Shown: positions 1 through 5,532 of the stretch, piece by piece
Numbering within the stretch: the stretch's first letter is position 1
Layout: each line of letters starts with the position of its first letter
Assembly: GCA_025363505.1 (NCBI GenBank)
Contig: JANYDV010000153.1
Coordinates: 1 to 7,682, forward strand
Source of the DNA: Bacteroidota bacterium
GTDB taxonomy: Bacteria > Bacteroidota > Ignavibacteria > Palsa-1295
Length of the DNA stretch: 7,682 nt
Direction: 5' to 3'
The notes under the pieces: model-generated
Databases searched by the model: none
What the model saw: the letters and a program-made list of their open reading frames with translations, nothing else
What the model was told of the DNA's origin: nothing
Program-made: the position numbers and the translations under genes

Positions 1-1
1 G

Positions 2-967
2 ACAGTCACTCCCGCAGAACGTTTGATGATCGAAGGTCGTCTGGTCCGCCAACAGATCATTAACGGCAATGCACTGGGGATGCAGCAAAAACAAAAAGAA
101 AAATTTTATGAAGACTTAATTCGCCTCCAAGCACTCATCCCACAAGTTGATAAACCCGAAGCCATCGCTCAATTTTATCTTGCATTTGCGTTGTATTATA
201 AATCAGTCTCGGTTGACCCGAAAAAAAATCGAGAACATCTCCATCATGCACATTCTGTTATTCTCTCACACCCCCGGGTCTTTATCGAAGAGGATGAAGT
301 GTTGCTTCGATGTATGATTGCCGATACGTTCTATCAAGAAAGCAATTTCGATGAAGCATACTCTCAGTATCAAAAAGTGTTCATACAGTGCGAGCCGCTG
401 ATGAAAACACAATTGTTCTTTTGCTCAAGCTTTGTTCAACTTGCCGTCTTGACAAGACATTTTACTGAAGCAAAAGATATACTTGACCGAATCTTTGGGC
501 AATATCTCAATAGTGGTGACAATGCTCAAGCTGCTACTACCGCTGCGATTTCCTATGCCGAACTTGCCCTCCATAGTGGCAATTATGATGAAGGCAAAAA
601 ATATATTGATATTGCATTTCACCATAATGATAAAAATCTCCTTGTGGCTTTCGAAATCAAACTTCGGAAACTCGAAGCTGTCTTTTTTGCTCTCAAGGGT
701 GACTATTTGTTTGCCGAATCATTAATTGCCAAAGATCTAAAATATCTTCAAAGTAGGGGATACACCCTTGCCAAAAGCCCGCAAGGATGGTTCTTCAAAT
801 CTTTGAGTGCAATCATCGACGAGCGCACCAATGGCAAAAAACTCTCCGCCACACTCGAAGCAAAATATCAAGAGACGTTGCTCGGTTTCAGTGCCATTCA
901 TGGTAAACTTCTCCAACAATTCCGTCAGAAAAGCGACATTCGTCCTGCCCAAAAAGTTGGTCAATAA
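2..967 (+). CDS. TPR-like helical repeat protein, 5' partial
   Basis: I do not recognise a named family. The frame is open to the left edge (codons from base 2 read TVTPAERLMIEGRL), so the gene very probably begins upstream. The TTG at 23 and ATG at 26 are only internal candidates and have no SD sequence. Numbered from the TTG at 23, the protein is a run of helical hairpins of roughly 32-37 residues with TPR-like spacing: about 49-80, 93-123, 128-160, 168-203 and 209-245. Small and aromatic residues recur at packing positions, as in NFDEAYSQYQKVF, HFTEAKDILDRIF and GNYDEGKKYIDIAF. No signal peptide or membrane segment is visible in this part. TPR proteins are scaffolds, so a protein-protein interaction role is inferred. 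It lies 45 bases before the prenyltransferase gene on the same strand and is probably co-transcribed. It could be the C-terminal part of a larger regulator or secretion/assembly protein. Confidence 0.75.
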   Translation, partial: TVTPAERLMIEGRLVRQQIINGNALGMQQKQKEKFYEDLIRLQALIPQVDKPEAIAQFYLAFALYYKSVSVDPKKNREHLHHAHSVILSHPRVFIEEDEVLLRCMIADTFYQESNFDEAYSQYQKVFIQCEPLMKTQLFFCSSFVQLAVLTRHFTEAKDILDRIFGQYLNSGDNAQAATTAAISYAELALHSGNYDEGKKYIDIAFHHNDKNLLVAFEIKLRKLEAVFFALKGDYLFAESLIAKDLKYLQSRGYTLAKSPQGWFFKSLSAIIDERTNGKKLSATLEAKYQETLLGFSAIHGKLLQQFRQKSDIRPAQKVGQ

Positions 968-1012
968 TTCTTGCTCACAACATTTGCCAATAACTTCCGT
1001 ATTTTTGGGGTA

Positions 1013-1900
1013 ATGAGTATCAAATCCTATTTCAAATTACTTCGCCCGAAGCAATGGATCAAGAATCTGTTTGTTTTTGCGGCGCTCGTCTTTAGTCATC
1101 ATTTGTTTGACTGGGAGTTCGCCAAATACTCGCTGGCGGCATTTGCGCTCTTTAGTGCGACTGCCAGTATCGTCTATATCGTTAACGATATTGTCGATCG
1201 AGATCGCGACCGCTCGCACCCTAAAAAGAAGCATCGTCCCATCGCCAGCGGTGCCATTAGCGTGCCGAGCGCCATTTCTACCTCGATCATTATTCTTGCG
1301 ATAGTCATCCCCACAGCCCTCGGCTTGCCATATCGTTTCGGAATGTGTTTGGCATTATATTTTGTCATGAATATTTCCTATAGCGTCTATCTCAAAGAAG
1401 TAGTATTGGTCGATGTCTTTGTCATTGCTATTGGCTTTATGCTCCGAGTGGTCAGTGGCGCATTTGTTATTGGCGTTCCGATCAGCTCATGGCTCCTGTT
1501 AACGACGATGTTTCTGTCGCTGTTTCTCGCTGTTGCAAAACGCCGAGGCGAGTTGGTGATGCTCGAAACAAAAGGCAGTGACTCGAATACACGAAAAGTG
1601 CTCGAACACTATTCGGTAGAATTTACCGAACAGCTTTGCACAATTTGCGCATCAGGTTTTGTGATCAGTTATGCACTCTATACTGTGAGTGAGCGAACCG
1701 TAAAAATATTCGGCACCGAAAATCTGATCTTCACTACCCCTTTTGTGGTTTTTGGTGTTTTTCGCTATCTCTATCTCTTACATAAAAAAAATATGGGAGA
1801 GAACCCAACCGAGATCGTCCTGACCGATCCGGCGATGATCTTAAATTTCATTGCCTATGCTATTTCGATGTTTATTATCATTTACCTCCAATCGACCTAA
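1013..1900 (+). CDS. UbiA-family prenyltransferase, probable polyprenyl-phosphate phosphoribosyltransferase (DPPR synthase-like)
   Basis: A polytopic membrane protein of 295 aa with about eight or nine hydrophobic segments, the usual size for the UbiA superfamily. The first Asp-rich motif is ND-x2-D-x3-D followed by SHP-x-K-x2-RPIASG (residues 58-80). The second region is YSVYLKEVVLVDV..GFMLRVVSGA (123-150), followed by AVAKRRGEL (174-181) and GENPTEIVLTDP (262-273). This pattern is that of decaprenyl-phosphate phosphoribosyltransferase (mycobacterial Rv3806c), not of quinone or heme prenyltransferases. That enzyme moves phosphoribose from PRPP onto polyprenyl phosphate at the cytoplasmic face, the first membrane step towards polyprenyl-phospho-arabinose or -ribose. 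I chose ATG 1013 because MSIKSYFKLLRPKQW is the normal family N-terminus; an in-frame TTG at 971 would add 14 residues unlike the family. There is no convincing SD sequence (GGGG ends only two bases before ATG). The AftB-like neighbour supports the pentose-donor reading. UbiA superfamily: near certain; exact substrate: probable. Confidence 0.9.
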   Translation: MSIKSYFKLLRPKQWIKNLFVFAALVFSHHLFDWEFAKYSLAAFALFSATASIVYIVNDIVDRDRDRSHPKKKHRPIASGAISVPSAISTSIIILAIVIPTALGLPYRFGMCLALYFVMNISYSVYLKEVVLVDVFVIAIGFMLRVVSGAFVIGVPISSWLLLTTMFLSLFLAVAKRRGELVMLETKGSDSNTRKVLEHYSVEFTEQLCTICASGFVISYALYTVSERTVKIFGTENLIFTTPFVVFGVFRYLYLLHKKNMGENPTEIVLTDPAMILNFIAYAISMFIIIYLQST

Positions 1901-1901
1901 C

Positions 1902-3443
1902 GTGTTTTCACGTTTCAAAACCGAGCTGTTATTCATAGTCGCAGGCGTGGCTATGCTGACAGTATTGTTTGCTGTGCAAAGCTATGATCTTAGTCGTCAT
2001 GACGGCACTAATAATGTCACGACTGTCGGTGTGCCGCTTGATGATGTCTATATCCACTGCCGTTACGCCGAAAATTTATTAGCAGGGCATGGCTACTCGT
2101 TTAATCCGCCCACACAAGTCACTGCCGATACTTCTCCGCTATGGGTTTTGCTGATCGCTGTCGGTGGGCTCTTCACATCCCATCTCGAAGTCGTTGCCGT
2201 AATACTTTCTTCGCTTGCATGGCTGATGATGGCTCCGGCGGTCTATCGTATTGCGAAATATGTTTTCCATTTCGACACACTGTGGGCTGTTGTTGCGGGT
2301 ATTATTTCATTGCTCAGTGGGCGAATGCTCATCATGGCACCGAGCGGAATGGAAACTGCATTGGCATCACTGCTGACGCTCATCGCTATCGAAATACATA
2401 TCCGCTCACGAGAAACATTCCGGATTCGTATTCGCGAAGCCGTTGTACTTGGACTTGCCATTGCCACACGTCCCGAATTATATTTGCTTGCTGCCATTGC
2501 TGCCATTGACTGGCTCATTCTGCTTTCAAAGAACAACGTATCAATAAAATCTTTTGCAAGTTTCTCGATAGTGCTTGCAGTTTTTTTTGGTGCGGTGCTC
2601 TCACTTCCTCTTATCGAGCGTGGTAGTCTGTCCTATCATTCAAGCGTCGTGCAAGGCGCAGGCATTCGGTTTTTACCGGATATGTATTATCTCCTACGAA
2701 CATTCTTTATTGTCCTTGAGAATTTCTGGTTCGTACTCATCATACCTTTTCTCTCAAGAACTATTAATGCTTTTCCCAAAATTCGCTCAAGAGTGGCGAT
2801 CCTTCCGATATTTGTGATTGTACTTCCAATCCTCCAATCATTTCTTGCGCCACAGTATCGTCATTTCGGGCGTTATGTGTTTCCTATACTGCCGCTTTGT
2901 ATTTTTATGATATTGCCATTCGTAAAGAACACCAAACTCTATTCGCGTACTTCTGAGGTCAACACATCTTCAGAGCATCACCGAGCAGGAAGTTTGTTGC
3001 TCGTTGCAATAGTGGTCTTAATGTTGCCTTCGAGTATCCGTTGGGTTACCAAATATGGCGAAGCTGTTTCTAATATCAATGACCAACATCTTGCCGCCGT
3101 TGCTTGGGTGAATGCCAATCTCTCGCCGAACGATATTATCGCTGCCGATGATGTCGGCGCACTTGGTTTTTTTACCAAGAGAAATATTATTGATCTCACA
3201 GGGCTTGTCTCGCCTGAGATCTACAGCTTACAGCAGAACCAACAACTCGTCTGGAAAGAGGCGCGTAACAAAGGGACAAATATTTTTATTATCTACACAA
3301 GGCTCAACCCCACGTTTTATCAATACGCAAGTGACTCTCTCGAACTTGTCAAAGAACTTCCGATTCGTCAGCCTCTGCTCTCGAGTGCCGATACAGTAAT
3401 GAGCATTTTCAAAGTCAAAGGAGCGCCGTATGCCGCTCGGTGA
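1902..3443 (+). CDS. GT-C fold membrane glycosyltransferase, AftB/ZomB-like
   Basis: A 513-aa polytopic membrane protein. One N-terminal TM helix leads into an extracytoplasmic loop with LDDVYIHCRYAENLLAGHGYSFN (about 46-68), then TSPLWVLL. Adjacent Asp47-Asp48 fits the DD motif that begins the first loop of GT-C enzymes using polyprenyl-phosphate sugars. SGMETALA (148-155), ATRPELYLL (188-196) and RHFGRYVFPILP (320-331) are further hallmarks. The C-terminal part after about residue 385 is soluble, with VNANLSPNDIIAADDVGALGF and IIDLTGLVSPEIY, also typical of this group. AftB transfers D-arabinofuranose from decaprenyl-phosphoarabinose outside the membrane; the same donor class is inferred here, the acceptor is unknown. 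The start is uncertain: GTG 1902, one base after the upstream stop, gives MFSRFKTELLFIV, a sensible N-terminus. ATG 1857 gives 15 more residues and a 44-base overlap. Neither has an SD sequence, so translational coupling is likely. Confidence 0.85.
   Translation: MFSRFKTELLFIVAGVAMLTVLFAVQSYDLSRHDGTNNVTTVGVPLDDVYIHCRYAENLLAGHGYSFNPPTQVTADTSPLWVLLIAVGGLFTSHLEVVAVILSSLAWLMMAPAVYRIAKYVFHFDTLWAVVAGIISLLSGRMLIMAPSGMETALASLLTLIAIEIHIRSRETFRIRIREAVVLGLAIATRPELYLLAAIAAIDWLILLSKNNVSIKSFASFSIVLAVFFGAVLSLPLIERGSLSYHSSVVQGAGIRFLPDMYYLLRTFFIVLENFWFVLIIPFLSRTINAFPKIRSRVAILPIFVIVLPILQSFLAPQYRHFGRYVFPILPLCIFMILPFVKNTKLYSRTSEVNTSSEHHRAGSLLLVAIVVLMLPSSIRWVTKYGEAVSNINDQHLAAVAWVNANLSPNDIIAADDVGALGFFTKRNIIDLTGLVSPEIYSLQQNQQLVWKEARNKGTNIFIIYTRLNPTFYQYASDSLELVKELPIRQPLLSSADTVMSIFKVKGAPYAAR
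3417..3423 (+). promoter_or_regulatory. Shine-Dalgarno site of the second GT-C gene
   Basis: AAAGGAG sits six bases before ATG 3430, inside the last codons of the preceding gene. It fixes the start of the downstream gene and shows that this organism uses SD sequences at least sometimes, unlike the neighbouring starts at 1013, 1902 and 5533. Confidence 0.85.
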
Positions 3444-5124
3444 AAAAAAACTCAGACGCATCACCGGAGCCGGTCTCGTCTTATTGACGCTTGTGACACG
3501 GTTGCCATTTGCAACAAAAATGTTGTACGAATTTGACTCGATCGACTTCGCGGTCGCGACATTTCGTTATAGTCTCGAACAAGTAACGCCACACTTCCCG
3601 GGATACATCTTGCATATCCTATTTGCTAAATTGTTATTGTTGTTCACCGTTGATATTAATTTTTCGTTTGTCCTCATTAGTGTTGCGCTTTCGGTTGGCG
3701 CCGTGCTCTATCTTTGGCGTGCCGGTGCCGCTCTTCGTGGCGAGCGCGTTGGCTTGATAGCCGCTTCTTTATGGATTTTGCTCCCCATCTTTTGGTTCTA
3801 CGGATTGGTTGCCACTGTCTATCAATACGAAGCATTCTTTGCTTGTGCATTGCTCTATCACGGCATCAAACTGATTCGCTTTCCCCAAAATGAAAAACAT
3901 TTTTTTGCAGTAGCAATCTTATTGTCACTCGCTACGGGAGCACGACAATCAAGCGTTGTCTTTTTTGCACCCGCAATATTATTTCTCGCACTCATTACCA
4001 AACAACGTCTTCGCTCACTGGTACTGGCGTTCGGTTGGTTTGTTCTGACGACCGCTTGTTGGCTTACGATTCTTTTACTGATGTGCGGCGGAGCAGATGA
4101 GTATCTCGCAGCGATGCGAGCCGAGCATATCTATAAATCTCAATCATTCCTGTTTGGTAATCCGATCACCGAGCATCTCGCTGTAATGGCAAAGGTGATA
4201 GTCTATCTTATTGGCGGTTCGTTGCCGATTGTCCTTCTTGCTATTTGTACATTGCTGCTGTATCCAAAGCGGTTGCTGTCTTTTGTCTTGCGTGTTTGTA
4301 AATCCGTGACATTTCAATATTGTAGTTTAGTCGCACTGCCTCCACTTGTTTTTTATCTTGCTGTCTATTTTATGAAAGCAGGATATTTACTGAATGTCAT
4401 TCCGAGCATTGTCTTGTGCGGCGCTGTGCTGATCGACCAACTTTCGCTCTGGCGCGCCGAAGCGATCAAAACAAAACCCGCAAATGCAAAACGTTTCACC
4501 CGACCGCTGATCACACGTAATGCAATAATCTGGTCGGCATTGGTGCTCGTATTCAACATTTGTTGGTTTACGATTCGCTTTCCCGTTACCAGCGATCAAG
4601 AGTTCTTTAATGCCTTCACTCGCGATTCGTTTGGCGAGCTTCGCTCAGCTATCACTAAGACTAATGGTGGCATCGATTATATTTTTAATCGAATACTTTC
4701 CTTTACCTCCATTCATTCTGCCAACGAAAGCGACTTGCTGCATACTATCGTCAATGATACACTCCGCGCAGAAGTACAAGAGAACAAACACGTCGTTATT
4801 CTCGCATCATGGTGGCATCGTTGGGGATATTTTTATTTGCCCGAAACGACGATCTACGACATTCGCGATCTTCCGCAGTCCGATGAATTAATGCTTGGCG
4901 TTGCGGAGCACTACATCAGAAAAAATATTTCCGAAGCGGAGATTATTATTCCGAACAATACTGAAGTGATCCTCGCGCTTCGTGAAGATCACCCGGCATT
5001 TCAACAACTCTCACAACAAGTGCACCTCCAACGATTGATGATGCCGAAGTATCTTGATCTTTGGAAGATCACCGACTCTCAATTTACACTGCATTGGAAA
5101 GATAAAGTGTTCGTCAAACGATAA
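3430..5124 (+). CDS. Polytopic membrane protein, GT-C/GT39-type putative glycosyltransferase
   Basis: A 564-aa protein with about ten hydrophobic segments up to residue 390, then a soluble tail of about 170 residues, probably outside the cytoplasmic membrane. After the first TM helix comes TRLPFATKMLYEFDSIDFAVATFRY (23-47). The acidic Glu34/Asp36/Asp39 cluster occupies the place of the catalytic loop in GT-C enzymes. PHFPGYILHILF (54-65) matches the PHPPGYP motif of GT39-like and DUF2723-like proteins. TGARQS (169-174) and KAGYLLNVIPSIVLC (316-330) are further conserved-looking stretches. The predicted role is transfer of a lipid-phosphate-linked sugar to an extracytoplasmic acceptor; sugar and acceptor cannot be read from the sequence. 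It overlaps the AftB-like gene by 14 bases and has a strong SD sequence, so it is the distal gene of the operon. The tail contains ILASWWHRWGYFYLPETTIYDIRDL (about 457-481), as in proteins whose tail packs against the TM core. The family is fairly sure, the specificity unknown. Confidence 0.85.
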   Translation: MPLGEKKLRRITGAGLVLLTLVTRLPFATKMLYEFDSIDFAVATFRYSLEQVTPHFPGYILHILFAKLLLLFTVDINFSFVLISVALSVGAVLYLWRAGAALRGERVGLIAASLWILLPIFWFYGLVATVYQYEAFFACALLYHGIKLIRFPQNEKHFFAVAILLSLATGARQSSVVFFAPAILFLALITKQRLRSLVLAFGWFVLTTACWLTILLLMCGGADEYLAAMRAEHIYKSQSFLFGNPITEHLAVMAKVIVYLIGGSLPIVLLAICTLLLYPKRLLSFVLRVCKSVTFQYCSLVALPPLVFYLAVYFMKAGYLLNVIPSIVLCGAVLIDQLSLWRAEAIKTKPANAKRFTRPLITRNAIIWSALVLVFNICWFTIRFPVTSDQEFFNAFTRDSFGELRSAITKTNGGIDYIFNRILSFTSIHSANESDLLHTIVNDTLRAEVQENKHVVILASWWHRWGYFYLPETTIYDIRDLPQSDELMLGVAEHYIRKNISEAEIIIPNNTEVILALREDHPAFQQLSQQVHLQRLMMPKYLDLWKITDSQFTLHWKDKVFVKR

Positions 5125-5138
5125 TCTTTCTTTCGGCT

Positions 5139-5300
5139 TTACAGCACTGTAATAGGTGGTGTCATCGGAGGTGGCACCTGCTCCGGAGCCGGAGTTGGTG
5201 TTTCTAATGGCGTCGGTGGTAATTCCGTTGGAATGGGCTGTGTCGGTGCCGGTACGGTCGGCGGTATCAAAATACCCGTTAAGTCATTGTTATTGTTCAT
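5139..5300 (-). CDS. Small proline/threonine-rich protein (53 aa), hypothetical
   Basis: A minus-strand frame from ATG at 5300 to TAA at 5139, beginning MNNNNDLTGILIPPTVPAPT and ending PPMTPPITVL. Of 53 residues 17 are Pro and 9 are Thr, giving an XPTP-like, intrinsically disordered chain. It has no Cys, no signal peptide and no membrane segment. The best evidence that it is expressed is AAGGAG five bases before ATG, in an A/T-rich context. I do not recognise a family. It converges on the GT-C gene with only 14 bases between the stops, and is divergent from the acyl-CoA mutase gene. The sequence resembles a Pro/Thr-rich linker, a small cell-surface or secreted peptide, or a glycosylation acceptor, but nothing here proves any of these. 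The opposite strand reads as a Gly-rich frame without a start, so composition alone does not settle the strand; the SD sequence does. Confidence 0.6.
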   Translation of the reverse strand: MNNNNDLTGILIPPTVPAPTQPIPTELPPTPLETPTPAPEQVPPPMTPPITVL

Positions 5301-5532
5301 ATTTTCTCCTTATTATTAAATGATGTATTATTCTTGCAACCCCGATAAATAAGCGTTGGAGCATTTCATATACAACAGAGATACCCATTACAAATAGTAT
5401 GCCAATAAGATGTATTACCCAAAGTAAAAGTTTTCAAAGAACTCATCGCTGTCTATTGTAAGAGCATCTCGCCCTTCGCAACCTTCCGCCCCCTCTGCTC
5501 GTTTTAGCTTTCTGATATATTCGTACTACATT
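5301..5532. other. Divergent intergenic region between the small gene and the mutase gene
   Basis: No coding region, tRNA-like fold or strong inverted repeat was found in these 232 bases. The left two-thirds are A/T-rich and should hold the promoter of the minus-strand gene, though I could not assign a -35/-10 pair. Bases 5471-5500 are C/T-rich. TATATT at 5516-5521 is a possible -10 element for the mutase gene; it would put the transcript start only a few bases before ATG 5533. There is no good -35 match at the right distance, and the TAnnTTTG element of Bacteroidota is not seen. The promoter assignment is speculative. Confidence 0.5.
5306..5311 (-). promoter_or_regulatory. Shine-Dalgarno site of the small Pro/Thr-rich gene
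   Basis: On the minus strand AAGGAG is followed by AAAAT and ATG, a near-ideal anti-SD match at five-base spacing. It decides the strand and start of the small gene. Confidence 0.7.

Noticed and set aside
971..1012. TTG at 971 as the start of the UbiA-family gene
   Set aside because: It adds 14 residues unlike the family N-terminus, with no SD sequence; ATG 1013 gives the expected beginning.
5140..5151. Imperfect palindrome TACAG-CA-CTGTA at the convergent gene ends as a terminator
   Set aside because: The stem is only five weak base pairs, no T-tract follows on either strand, and it overlaps the stop codon of the small gene.
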